From the NCBI GenBank assembly GCA_945788625.1, contig CALZMQ010000014.1:1-64000 (forward strand): 64,000 nt of DNA, in the 5' to 3' direction. The position numbers and the translations under genes are program-made. This document shows, piece after piece, positions 41,343-49,793 of this stretch. The DNA is from an uncultured Woeseiaceae bacterium. GTDB taxonomy: Bacteria > Pseudomonadota > Gammaproteobacteria > Steroidobacterales > Woeseiaceae. Position 1 is the stretch's first letter. Every line of letters starts with the position of its first letter. The notes below the pieces were generated by a model. The model ran no database searches. It worked only from the letters and a program-made list of their open reading frames with translations, and was not told where the DNA came from.

Positions 41343-41972
41343 TTACAACTTGTAATGTGCGGCAAGCTCAGCGAGGTGTGACGCCGATGCCCCGGCCACA
41401 TACGGTTTCAGCACGTTCAATACGAGGCCGGCAATTCGCAACGCGGAATCGTCAGCTGTCGCTGAAGCGTCGACCAGCGCATCGAACCGCTCCGAAAAAA
41501 GAGCAATCACCGCGAGATTGCGGCTGACGATGCGTGTTTCGTCGTCGCCGATTTGCAGTACGCCCGAGGCCGCGAGCGCGCGCAGTCGCAGCTCGAACAT
41601 GGCCGTCAGTCCGCGGGCGAAGTGCTTCAGCGAATTTCCGACCTTCGGGTACGCCACAGACAGGGATTCCATGTCCCGTAGCAGGAAGCGATAGGCCGCC
41701 GTGGTTTCCAGCAGCAGGTGCAGAAATATCCAGAAGTCGTCCAATGACGTCTGCTCTGCATCCGGCGGCTGCAACAACCTCCTCGCGTCCGCCTGGAATT
41801 CAGCCAGCAAGGCCGTGACGATATCCGTCTTCTTGCGGAAATGGTAATGCAGGTTGCCCGGGCTGATGTCGACTTCATCGGCAATTTCGTTGGTTGTCGT
41901 GTTCGGCTCACCGTTCTCGTTGAACAGCAGCAGACTCGCCACGAGAATTCGATTCCGGGTGTCACTTTTCAT
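41343..41972 (-). CDS. TetR/AcrR-family transcriptional regulator
   Basis: 209 residues from the ATG at 41972 (MKSDTRNRILVASLLLF); an open frame continues upstream but is not conserved. N-terminal helix-turn-helix: TTTNEIADEVDISPGNLHYHFRKKTDIVTALLAEF, a standard TetR DNA-binding domain ending in Y-HF-KK-I. The C-terminal region is all-helical ligand-binding and dimerisation sequence. No ligand can be proposed. A 16-bp inverted repeat at 42109-42124, between this gene and the octaheme cytochrome gene, is a good candidate operator, so it may control itself and the divergent cytochrome. Confidence 0.88.
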   Translation of the reverse strand: MKSDTRNRILVASLLLFNENGEPNTTTNEIADEVDISPGNLHYHFRKKTDIVTALLAEFQADARRLLQPPDAEQTSLDDFWIFLHLLLETTAAYRFLLRDMESLSVAYPKVGNSLKHFARGLTAMFELRLRALAASGVLQIGDDETRIVSRNLAVIALFSERFDALVDASATADDSALRIAGLVLNVLKPYVAGASASHLAELAAHYKL

Positions 41973-42108
41973 CGTCGCAACGATGGGGGAAAACCCCGCG
42001 TTAATCAATGGCGCGGCGCGATCCGGCCAATACGTAAAACTCCTTACCGGACTTCCGGCAAACCGTATTGAGATTCTCGCGAACCGCGGCAAAATACTGC
42101 ATCAGTAA

Positions 42109-42124
42109 ATTAGAATGTTCTAAT
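42109..42124. promoter_or_regulatory. Candidate TetR operator (7-2-7 inverted repeat)
   Basis: ATTAGAA-TG-TTCTAAT lies in the 322-base gap between the TetR-type regulator and the octaheme cytochrome gene, 137 bases upstream of the regulator's start and 171 bases upstream of the cytochrome start. Size and symmetry suit a TetR dimer. Nothing else recognisable lies in this gap apart from the ribosome-binding site of the cytochrome gene (GGGAGA at 42282). Confidence 0.45.
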
Positions 42125-42294
42125 ACTAGGCATTCTGCTCTCGTTGGTCTGCAACCCGATCGTCCGGAAATGATTGGCATCGCGCGCGTCCGCGCCATAG
42201 TCAGAATTGCGCCAGCCCTGGTTTCCAGCGGGCCTGTTCTACTCCTGAACCCGCCCGCCTCCCGTTTTATTCACTCTCGTTGGGAGACACCATC

Positions 42295-43941
42295 ATGAAC
42301 CGCTTCAGACAAGGCTATTCCCCTCCATTCACAATCCTGCTCGCCTTCGTGGTCAGTCTTGGACTGTACGGTTGCGAGGGGGATGACGGTCTCGCCGGCG
42401 CGGTCGGTGCTGCCGGGCTGGACGGCACGGATGGCTCCGACGGCATCAGCTGCTGGGACCTCAATCAGAATGGCGTACCCGACCTGCCCGGTGAGGATAT
42501 CAACGGTGACGGCGTCGTGGACGTGCTCGACTGCAACGCCTTCGCAAGCGGCGCCTACGCGGTAGAGCAGCTGCACGTGGGCTATTTCGTCGAGCATACC
42601 TACGAAGGCACGCAATCCTGCATGGACTGTCACGGCAAGATCGGTGACGACCTGCTGACGACCGGTCACTTCAAGTGGGAAGGCGTGGCTTCGAATATCG
42701 AGGGTTTCGAGGCCGGCATCCATGGCAAGACAGACATCCTCAACAACTTTTGCATAGCGATACCGACGAACGAGGGCCGTTGTACGCAATGCCATATCGG
42801 CTACGACTATAAAGACGCAGGCTACGATTTCGGTAACCCCGACAATGTTGATTGCCTCGTTTGCCACGACCAGACCAACACTTACGCGAAAGCGAAAACA
42901 ACGGCCGGTCTGCCCGAACCCGGAGTCGACCTGCAACTCGTGGCACAGAGCGTCGCACGAAATTCAGGCGTTCCGACCATCGATAACTGCATCGACTGCC
43001 ATGCCAAGGCAGGCGGCGGCGACAACGTCAAGCATGGTGATATTTCGATGTCGCTCGCCAACACGACGCGTGACTTCGACGTGCACATGGGCACTGACGG
43101 CGCCGACTTCGAATGCGTGGCCTGCCACCAGGTCGAACGCGACAACGACGGCAACATGCTGTCTCACGGAATCGGCGGCATGCCGTATCACTCCGTCGAT
43201 GAAGGCGTGATGAAGCAATGTGACGATTGCCATGGCGACCGTTTCAACATTCACGTCGGCACGACGGTAGAAAACATCGTCGGCGCGCACGATACGCTGG
43301 CTTGCCAGGTCTGCCACATCCCGACGTTCGCTCGTAACACCTCGACCAAGGTCGAATGGTATTGGCAAGACGCTGGTCAGGACATCAGCCCGATTCCGGT
43401 CGATCCCGCAACGGGACGCCCGACCTACGACAAGAAGAAAGGCACCTTCGTCTGGGCGAACGACGTTCGGCCCGAGCTGCGCTTCTTCAACGGTAAATGG
43501 GAGAAATTCCTGATCGAAGACAACGATCAATACACGACTCTGCCCGCGGTGCTGGCGGAACCCGTCGGCGATTTCACGGACCCGAATGCGATGATCTATC
43601 CGTTCAAGAAGATGATCGGCAACCAGCCGGCTGACGCAGTCAACAATACGATTCTCGTGCCGCACCTGTTCGGCACTGCCGGTGGCGCGAATCCCTATTG
43701 GGGTGCATTCGACTGGAATCTCGCCCTGCAGGACGGCGCGGACGTGACCGGCCAGCCATACTCCGGGTCGTTTGAGTTTGTTGCAACGGAAATGTTCCTG
43801 TCCGTAAATCACGAAGTAGCGCCGAAAGAAATGGCCTACGGCATGGACGGCAACTGCGGCGATTGCCACATCAGTGGCCAGATCGACTGGGTTGCTCTGG
43901 GCTGGAGCGACGATCCGGTTCTTGGAGGTGCTCGACCCTAG
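42295..43941 (+). CDS. Octaheme c-type cytochrome lipoprotein, tetrathionate-reductase (Otr) family
   Basis: 548 residues from the ATG at 42295, seven bases after GGGAGA. Lipoprotein signal with lipobox LYGC (Cys27), a Gly/Asp-rich collagen-like linker (GLAGAVGAAGLDGTDGSDG), then DLNQNGVPDLPGEDINGDGVVD, two EF-hand-like calcium loops as in dockerins. Eight CXXCH motifs follow: CMDCH, CTQCH, CLVCH, CIDCH, CVACH, CDDCH, CQVCH and, far C-terminal, CGDCH. Order and spacing match the octaheme tetrathionate reductase family, whose Shewanella member also reduces nitrite and hydroxylamine in vitro. The lipid anchor and Ca loops are additions relative to the soluble Shewanella protein. Possibly under the neighbouring TetR; ends at a strong terminator. 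Confidence 0.85.
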   Translation: MNRFRQGYSPPFTILLAFVVSLGLYGCEGDDGLAGAVGAAGLDGTDGSDGISCWDLNQNGVPDLPGEDINGDGVVDVLDCNAFASGAYAVEQLHVGYFVEHTYEGTQSCMDCHGKIGDDLLTTGHFKWEGVASNIEGFEAGIHGKTDILNNFCIAIPTNEGRCTQCHIGYDYKDAGYDFGNPDNVDCLVCHDQTNTYAKAKTTAGLPEPGVDLQLVAQSVARNSGVPTIDNCIDCHAKAGGGDNVKHGDISMSLANTTRDFDVHMGTDGADFECVACHQVERDNDGNMLSHGIGGMPYHSVDEGVMKQCDDCHGDRFNIHVGTTVENIVGAHDTLACQVCHIPTFARNTSTKVEWYWQDAGQDISPIPVDPATGRPTYDKKKGTFVWANDVRPELRFFNGKWEKFLIEDNDQYTTLPAVLAEPVGDFTDPNAMIYPFKKMIGNQPADAVNNTILVPHLFGTAGGANPYWGAFDWNLALQDGADVTGQPYSGSFEFVATEMFLSVNHEVAPKEMAYGMDGNCGDCHISGQIDWVALGWSDDPVLGGARP

Positions 43942-43973
43942 CATTGCCCCCCCAATCGTTATCGACACCTCCT

Positions 43974-44001
43974 GGCGCCCGCTCTGCGGGCGCCTTTTTT
44001 T
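43974..44001 (+). terminator. Rho-independent terminator after the octaheme cytochrome
   Basis: GGCGCCCGC (43974-43982) pairs perfectly with GCGGGCGCC (43986-43994) around a 3-base loop, followed by seven T residues. It begins 33 bases after the octaheme stop. Confidence 0.92.
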
Positions 44002-44016
44002 GGTGCACGCCACGGC

Positions 44017-44053
44017 GGCGTAGGAGCGGCTCCCACGCGGGTCGCGCGGCGAG
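44017..44053. repeat. REP-like palindromic element (single copy in window)
   Basis: The stretch reads GTAGGAGCGGCTCCCACGCG and then GGTCGCGCGGCGAG. The opening GTAGGAGCGGCT is the hallmark of the REP elements abundant in pseudomonads and xanthomonad-like genomes, and it lies in a typical location, between a terminator and a convergent gene end. Only one copy is seen here, so repeat status is inferred. Confidence 0.4.
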
Positions 44054-44062
44054 ACGCTATTC

Positions 44063-45922
44063 TCATTCCAGCGGCAGGTAGATCACGGTATTGGTGATGA
44101 GGACCATGACAAATATGAGGCAGGCAATCATCGGGCCCAGGTAAATCGATCCGGTCATGCGGAAGAAATAGCGATTGAAATAGGGCAGGACGAACATCAT
44201 CGGGACGACGGCAAACAACAGATTCACGTACAGCCAGCCATCGGTCCAGTACACGGTTCCTGTCGCCGCTAACGTGGTGTACTGGACGACGACAATCAGG
44301 AGCAGGCCGAGTGAATTGGCAACGCCGGCCAGCAGCATGCTGCGCCACTCCGCCTGTCCTTCGATGCGCATTGCACCGTTGACGCGCAGGGAATTCGACA
44401 GGAAGAAGACGAAAAAGAACGGCGCATACATTAGCAGCAGAATGAGCAGTGCGGGCTGGAACACCCGTACGCCCATGAACAGGAAGCGGTAATCGACGTG
44501 AAAGAAGTAATACACGGCGGCGAGCAGTAGGAAATAAGCGACGAACAGCGTGCAGGCGAGCAAAAAGGTCCTTGCAAGCAACACAGGGCTGATCTTCGCG
44601 CCCCACATGTCCGGCAACACGCCGTGTTTCCGGCCGAAGTACCGATAGCTCAGCCAGAACATGGCGAAGCCGACCGTGCCGTTCAGGACCGCCCACAACA
44701 TGACGGCGTTGTTCATGCGCTGCGGAAAGAACCAGGTTAACTCGCGCCTGGACGCCGCAACGAACAGTTTTTGTGACAGTTCGGCCATGGGGATGTAGGT
44801 GAAGCAGGCGATCAGCGCGCCCACGACGAATGTCGTCCAGAACAGCACCCTGCCCCTGCCCTGCGGGCGCGGCAATGGCCTGGGAAGCGGCTGCACCAGC
44901 GGGCGAAACCACGGTGTCTCCAATAGCAGCCTGCCGAAGGGAATGACGGCAATCAAAGCCGCAGTCAGCGATACGACGCTCAAGATTTCCTTCCACTTCC
45001 AGACCTGGTCGTAGCTGTCGATCCCTGACTCGAATCCGAATACGCGTTCGAAGTACTCGATCTGGTTCGCCGTCGCCTCTGCATTGTAGGGCTGGAAAGG
45101 ATGCAGGACCCTCTCGTTGTGCATGAGCCGCAACGTGCGTTGTTCACTGTCGCCGTAGTACCTGCCGATCTCGACTTCGTTCACCTGCACGGCGCCGTCC
45201 TCTCGGCCGCTATTGATCAACCGCAGTGCTTCCGGTGCGACACGCATATCGCCATTTCTCAGTTCGTTGCGGTACGCACCTTCATCATAGAGGGCGTAGC
45301 TCGCGCCTACGTTGGAACGCACGTCCTTCAGCACCTCGTCCGTGAGGGTCAGGACATAACCGGATACGTACACGGAATGGAGCTTGCTCGGCAGCCCAGT
45401 GCGTTGCGCCTCTTTGCCGAAATAGTTCGCGCCGCGAATGGCGGCGTTGCCGCCCGCGGAATGACCGGTCGCTCCAATTCGACTTCGATCGATGTAATTG
45501 AGGTTGGTCGAACTCGCTGCATAGTCGACCACGGCGAACATCCCGTAGCCCTCCGTGGTGGCCGCGCGCCTGCTGAGCGACGCACTCGAGCCGCCCTGCG
45601 CGTACGGATCGATGCTCATCGCGACGAATCCACGTCGCGCGAGTTCAATGGCGATGTTGGACAGCGATTCCTTGGAGCGTTGAAAACCGGGAACGACGAC
45701 AATCAGCGGCGCCGGGTTGTCACTCGTCGCACTCTTCGGCTTGAACAGGTCACCGACCACCCATTGCCCGTTTTGTGTCGGGATCTTGAAATCCCGCACC
45801 TGGACGTCGCCGAAGGACGTCTGGATTTCCGACACAAGAAAACCGGCTACCAGGACGGTCAAGATGCAGATCAAGAGCAGCCTGTCGCTCGCCTGCTTGC
45901 CCACTTGCGTTGAGACACTCAT
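44063..45922 (-). CDS. Membrane protein fusing an alpha/beta hydrolase domain to a polytopic domain
   Basis: 619 residues. An N-terminal anchor helix (about 15-31) is followed by an alpha/beta hydrolase domain (about 45-300): PLIVVVPGFQRSKESLSNIAIELARRGFVAMSIDPYAQGG and the nucleophile elbow IGATGHSAGGNAAIRGA (GHSAGG). Residues about 315-619 form eight or more hydrophobic helices with no family I recognise. Dienelactone-hydrolase-like enzymes act on esters; joined to a membrane part, it may process lipids or transported esters. It converges with the octaheme cytochrome gene across a REP-like element and terminator. A polyproline stretch (PLPRPLPRPQGRG) marks the linker between helices. Confidence 0.75.
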   Translation of the reverse strand: MSVSTQVGKQASDRLLLICILTVLVAGFLVSEIQTSFGDVQVRDFKIPTQNGQWVVGDLFKPKSATSDNPAPLIVVVPGFQRSKESLSNIAIELARRGFVAMSIDPYAQGGSSASLSRRAATTEGYGMFAVVDYAASSTNLNYIDRSRIGATGHSAGGNAAIRGANYFGKEAQRTGLPSKLHSVYVSGYVLTLTDEVLKDVRSNVGASYALYDEGAYRNELRNGDMRVAPEALRLINSGREDGAVQVNEVEIGRYYGDSEQRTLRLMHNERVLHPFQPYNAEATANQIEYFERVFGFESGIDSYDQVWKWKEILSVVSLTAALIAVIPFGRLLLETPWFRPLVQPLPRPLPRPQGRGRVLFWTTFVVGALIACFTYIPMAELSQKLFVAASRRELTWFFPQRMNNAVMLWAVLNGTVGFAMFWLSYRYFGRKHGVLPDMWGAKISPVLLARTFLLACTLFVAYFLLLAAVYYFFHVDYRFLFMGVRVFQPALLILLLMYAPFFFVFFLSNSLRVNGAMRIEGQAEWRSMLLAGVANSLGLLLIVVVQYTTLAATGTVYWTDGWLYVNLLFAVVPMMFVLPYFNRYFFRMTGSIYLGPMIACLIFVMVLITNTVIYLPLE

Positions 45923-45981
45923 TGAGCTGCATTGTATTCACGAACACCGACCGAGTCGAAGCATACTGTGGCGGGGTTCTA

Positions 45982-47184
45982 CTACAACAACACCGCCGCC
46001 AGGTTCGCAGTCGTCTGCTGACCCCATTCGGTTTTGTACACGATTGCCTGGTTGCGGCCCTGGCTCTTGGCTTCGTAGAGAGCGTCGTCCGCCTGGCGGA
46101 TCAACTGCTCGCCCGTCACACTGCCGGACGCGTCGGTAATTGCAGCGCCGATGCTCAGTGTGAGAGTCGCAACGTCTTCCGCGGCTTTGTGGTCGATGTC
46201 CAGATCGACGACTTTCTTGCAGAGGCTTCGCACGAACGACTCGAGAAAGCTCTCGGTGGGGTCGTACAGAACGATAACGAATTCCTCGCCGCCGTAGCGG
46301 GCCACGAGGTCCAACGGTCGATCCACGCTGTTAGCCAGCACGTCGGCCACATCCTTGATGCATTCGTCACCTTTCTGATGGCCGTAGCAATCGTTGTAGA
46401 GTTTGAAATGGTCGATATCCGCGACGATGACGGCGATTCGTGTCTTGTCCCGCCGCGCCTGTTTCCATACCTTGCGCAGATGCTCGTCGAAAGTCCTGCG
46501 ATTGAAGAGGCCCGTCAGGTCGTCCGTGCGCGCCAGGCGAATCAATTCGCGCTTGTTGTCGAAAATCTGCCTTGCGTTACGCTCGAGTAAATAGCTCACG
46601 TAGGTGCCTGCGAGGTTCGCAAAGCCGAGTACCAGGCCTCCGTACGTGAGGGCCGCAAGCGGCGCGCCTTGCGCGATTCCGACAGCCAGGTAGGCAAAGA
46701 AGATCAACCAGCCGACCACGGCGCTTTGCCGCAGGGTGAGCCCCAGCACCAGGTAGGCATTGAACGTCGTATAGGTCACGGCCCAGAACTCCATTTCAGC
46801 GCCGGTCCGTGTCGCGATGACGCCAACCAGGACTGCCGACAGGCCGACGACAAATACAACTGCAGCGATGAGGTAAGGCAACCAAGGCCGTTTCCGAAAC
46901 AGAAACGTGCCGCCCAGCGCCGCAGCCGGGGGTATGACCATTGCGAAAATGCGCACCGGCATAGCATTCTCGACGAACGCCAACGGCATCAGCGCGGCAT
47001 CCAGCGCGCCGACGACGAAATAGAACACGAACAGGAGCGCCAGCGCCACGCGCGTCACCGGCAATGCCCGTTCGACGTAGTACTGCCGGAATTCCCTGTC
47101 GAAAGCCCGCGACTCGTCCGTTGTCGCCACAGGACCCCGGAAGAGACCGGGAGTGAGTTGCAAATGTGTCGCCTGGTTCAGCAT
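45982..47184 (-). CDS. Membrane diguanylate cyclase (GGDEF)
   Basis: 400 residues. About six to seven membrane helices (about 40-195) form an uncharacterised sensor region, followed by a short coiled linker (NARQIFDNKRELIRLARTDD) and a GGDEF domain (about 215-385). Active-site motif RYGGEEF is intact, with DIDHFKLYNDCYGHQKGD for metal binding. An RPLD five residues before GGEEF is the inhibitory I-site (RXXD), implying feedback by cyclic di-GMP. The protein makes cyclic di-GMP, presumably shifting between motility and surface life in response to an unknown membrane signal. Monocistronic, leftward. Confidence 0.92.
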   Translation of the reverse strand: MLNQATHLQLTPGLFRGPVATTDESRAFDREFRQYYVERALPVTRVALALLFVFYFVVGALDAALMPLAFVENAMPVRIFAMVIPPAAALGGTFLFRKRPWLPYLIAAVVFVVGLSAVLVGVIATRTGAEMEFWAVTYTTFNAYLVLGLTLRQSAVVGWLIFFAYLAVGIAQGAPLAALTYGGLVLGFANLAGTYVSYLLERNARQIFDNKRELIRLARTDDLTGLFNRRTFDEHLRKVWKQARRDKTRIAVIVADIDHFKLYNDCYGHQKGDECIKDVADVLANSVDRPLDLVARYGGEEFVIVLYDPTESFLESFVRSLCKKVVDLDIDHKAAEDVATLTLSIGAAITDASGSVTGEQLIRQADDALYEAKSQGRNQAIVYKTEWGQQTTANLAAVLL

Positions 47185-47303
47185 GGTCGGACCCGTGAGA
47201 ATTACTCAGTGCGTATCGGCCGATCGAATAAAAACCTGAGCATTTTCATACGCCGGCGATACCCGATGGTGTACGCTCAGGGTGTATTAATACTCTGTTC
47301 ACA

Positions 47304-48896
47304 GTGTTGCTGGCAACGGCGCTCCCGATCGCCGCCCTGGCCAGCGAAGTGCCGGATGGCCGCGCGCTCGAGCGAGACGGGGCCCGCGTCGGCAAAATCA
47401 CGCTCGAAAAGTCGAATATCTTCGACCTGTCCGACCCGCAAGAAGACAAGTGGCTCTATCGCTTCGCCAATCGCCTGCATGTGGTCACCAAAGACCGTGT
47501 TATTCGCAAACAATTGCTATTGAAAAGCGGTGATGCCTACTCGACGCGCCTGGCCGATGAGTCCGAACGAATCCTGCGCGAGAACGGCTACCTGTTCGAC
47601 GCCTCGATAGAGCCCATTCGCTACGAGGACGGTGTCGTCGATCTCGTGGTCCGGACCCGCGACACCTGGACGCTTAGTCCCGACCTGTCGATTTCGCGCA
47701 GCGGCGGTGAGAACCGGACCAGGTTCGGCATCGAGGACACCAACCTGTTGGGGCGGGGGCAGATATTACGATTGTCGCGCTCGGACACCGTCGATCGCAC
47801 CTCGAGCAGCCTCCTGTTCGCCGACCGGCATCTCGGCAGTAGCTGGGTCTCGGTGTTTGCGAAATTTGCCGACAACTCGGACGGCAAATCCAATATTATC
47901 GCGGCCGTACGACCGTTCTACGCACTCGATACACGCTGGTCGGCGGGCGGGCAGGCATTGCAGGACGACCGCCGCAGTGCCCTCTACGCGCTGGGTGAGG
48001 AAGCGGCGGAGTACCGGCATGAGAGAGAGTACCTGTCGTTATTCGGCGGCTGGTCGAAAGGCCTGCATAACGGCAAGGCCAGGCGGTGGACCGCTGGTGT
48101 CGTTATCGACGACAACGACTTTTCCGCCGTGCAGAACCCGACATTGCCAATGGCGGTGCCAGACGACCGTAAGCTCGTTTACCCGTTCCTGGGACTCGAG
48201 ATCGTGGAAGACCAGTTCGAGGTCGCGAGAAACCGCGACCAGATCGGCATGACCGAGGACTTTTACCTCGGTTCGCGGTTCTCCGGCACGCTCGGCTGGT
48301 CTGACGAGTCACTCGGCGCCGATCGCGATGCGTTGATTTACACGGCAAGCGCCAGCCGCGGTTTCGGATCGCTGCAGGAGAACGCATTGCTGCTCTCCGT
48401 CTACGCGAACGGGCGCCTGGAGTCCGGCCATGCGAAAAATGCATTGCTGACCATCGATGCCCGCTACTACCGAACGCAGTCCGCGAAGCGCCTGTTTTTC
48501 GCCACGCTGAGTGCAACCCGGGGCCATGCACTGGATCTCGACACGCCCGTCCAGATCGGCGGCGACAGCGGGCTGCGGGGCTACCCGTTACGCTACCAGA
48601 ACGGCGAATCGAAGCTGCTCTTAACCATCGAGCAGCGCTACTTCACCAACTGGTATCCGTTTCGGCTGTTTCGCGTCGGGGGCGCCGTATTCGCGGATGC
48701 GGGCCGAGTATGGGGACCAGACCCGCTCGGAGGCAGGCGCTTCGGCTGGCTCAGCGATGTCGGATTCGGACTGCGCCTTTCGTCCCCGCGCCTCAGCACC
48801 GGCAAGTTGGTCCATATCGACATCGCGTTTCCGCTCGGCGGCGACGACTCGATAGACTCGGTTCAGTTCCTGTTGGAAACGAAACGGCGCTTTTGA
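47304..48896 (+). CDS. Omp85-superfamily outer-membrane protein with POTRA-like domain
   Basis: 530 residues from GTG 47304. POTRA-like region (about 60-125: LLKSGDAYSTRLADESERILRENGYLFDASIEPIRYEDGVVDLVVRTRDTWTL), then a beta-barrel with the Omp85/BamA-type end: GGDSGLRGYPLRYQNGESKLLLTIEQRYF (the G-x-RGY motif), AVFADAGRVWG and a terminal Phe (TKRRF). Likely inserts or secretes proteins or lipids at the outer membrane. The signal peptide from GTG is short (MLLATALPIAALAS); in-frame sequence just upstream (NTLFTV) would complete a normal signal but lacks an ATG, GTG or TTG, so either a rare start such as ATT or a sequence error should be considered. Confidence 0.78.
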   Translation: MLLATALPIAALASEVPDGRALERDGARVGKITLEKSNIFDLSDPQEDKWLYRFANRLHVVTKDRVIRKQLLLKSGDAYSTRLADESERILRENGYLFDASIEPIRYEDGVVDLVVRTRDTWTLSPDLSISRSGGENRTRFGIEDTNLLGRGQILRLSRSDTVDRTSSSLLFADRHLGSSWVSVFAKFADNSDGKSNIIAAVRPFYALDTRWSAGGQALQDDRRSALYALGEEAAEYRHEREYLSLFGGWSKGLHNGKARRWTAGVVIDDNDFSAVQNPTLPMAVPDDRKLVYPFLGLEIVEDQFEVARNRDQIGMTEDFYLGSRFSGTLGWSDESLGADRDALIYTASASRGFGSLQENALLLSVYANGRLESGHAKNALLTIDARYYRTQSAKRLFFATLSATRGHALDLDTPVQIGGDSGLRGYPLRYQNGESKLLLTIEQRYFTNWYPFRLFRVGGAVFADAGRVWGPDPLGGRRFGWLSDVGFGLRLSSPRLSTGKLVHIDIAFPLGGDDSIDSVQFLLETKRRF

Positions 48897-48907
48897 ACCG
48901 CCGGCGC

Positions 48908-49675
48908 TCAGGGCGTCTGCACGAGTATGTCCCACATATAGTCCTGGTGCTCGCCGCAGATCTCGTTGATCTGCTTGACCGCACGATCGACTTTGCGCTC
49001 CGAGAAATCGGCGTGAATGGCCTCGCGGGTCGCCATCAGCGTCTTGTGATCAGCGGCACCCAGGATCAGGATGCGCCGCCACTTGCCGCCCACGTGCTGT
49101 TTCAGCCAGTTCCACGAGGTCAGTTCTCCCTCACCGACGTGCCGGTCGAAGACCGGTCCTACGACGCTGGCGAATAACTCGTCTGCCTGCTCTTCGCGGT
49201 TGAGGTCACATTTCATATAAACCGTGAATCCCGCTGCGCCCCGCGGCACCGTGACGGCTGCGCTACCGACGCCTTCGACCGTCTGCCAGATGTAATCTTC
49301 GTGCGACGAACAGATCCCCGAGAACGCCCGTCCCGCTTCCGGAGTCTGGTCGCTGATGATCTCCCCAAGTGCCCCGGATGCGTCAAGCAGCGAATCGATA
49401 TCGGCTGCAATGATCACCAGCACGCGGCGCCATTCGCCACCGACGAAGTGTTGCATCCATGTCCACGACAGAATGTCACCGTGCTCTACGGCGGCATCGT
49501 AATGCGGCTTGAAGCTCGAGTTTATGATCTCGTCCGCACGTGATTCGCCATCCGGGGAACACACGAAATACGTCGCATACGCATACGAGCTCTGCGAGCC
49601 CTGATCCTGTGCAAGGACACTGCCCGCCAGAAACGTCAGAGGCAGCAGGAAAGCAACTATAATGCTCTTGTTCAT
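48908..49675 (-). CDS. Secreted protein of two tandem homologous domains, unrecognised
   Basis: 255 residues: signal peptide (about 1-22, VLAQ), then two copies of a domain of about 105 residues. Copy 1: YATYFVCSPDGESRADEII, SWTWMQHFVGGEWRRVLVII (70-89), CSSHEDYIW (122-130). Copy 2: TVYMKCDLNREEQADELF, SWNWLKQHVGGKWRRILIL (187-205), CGEHQDYMW (240-248); the offset is 117-118 residues. Each carries two Cys and a W-rich core, suggesting a disulphide-stabilised extracytoplasmic fold related to ferredoxin-like or dimeric alpha-beta-barrel domains. No named family is assigned. It converges with the Omp85-like gene, 11 bases apart, and a GC-rich hairpin lies in its leader. Confidence 0.75.
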   Translation of the reverse strand: MNKSIIVAFLLPLTFLAGSVLAQDQGSQSSYAYATYFVCSPDGESRADEIINSSFKPHYDAAVEHGDILSWTWMQHFVGGEWRRVLVIIAADIDSLLDASGALGEIISDQTPEAGRAFSGICSSHEDYIWQTVEGVGSAAVTVPRGAAGFTVYMKCDLNREEQADELFASVVGPVFDRHVGEGELTSWNWLKQHVGGKWRRILILGAADHKTLMATREAIHADFSERKVDRAVKQINEICGEHQDYMWDILVQTP

Positions 49676-49693
49676 GGCATTACCCCAATGCTC

Positions 49694-49716
49694 AGGGCCT
49701 CGAGGTCCGAGGCCCT
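49694..49716. other. Perfect 9-bp hairpin in the leader of the tandem-domain gene
   Basis: AGGGCCTCG (49694-49702) and CGAGGCCCT (49708-49716) flank a 5-base loop, 18 bases before the leftward start at 49675. There is no T-run on either side, so it is not an obvious terminator. It could shape the 5' leader; nearby CTATATATATAG (49731-49742) may hold promoter elements of either flanking gene. Confidence 0.4.
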
Positions 49717-49793
49717 ACACCTATATATATAGCAGTTGGACGCGAATCCGCTAGCCGGTGTAGGATTGCAAGCTTCGCCTAACGGAGACATTC

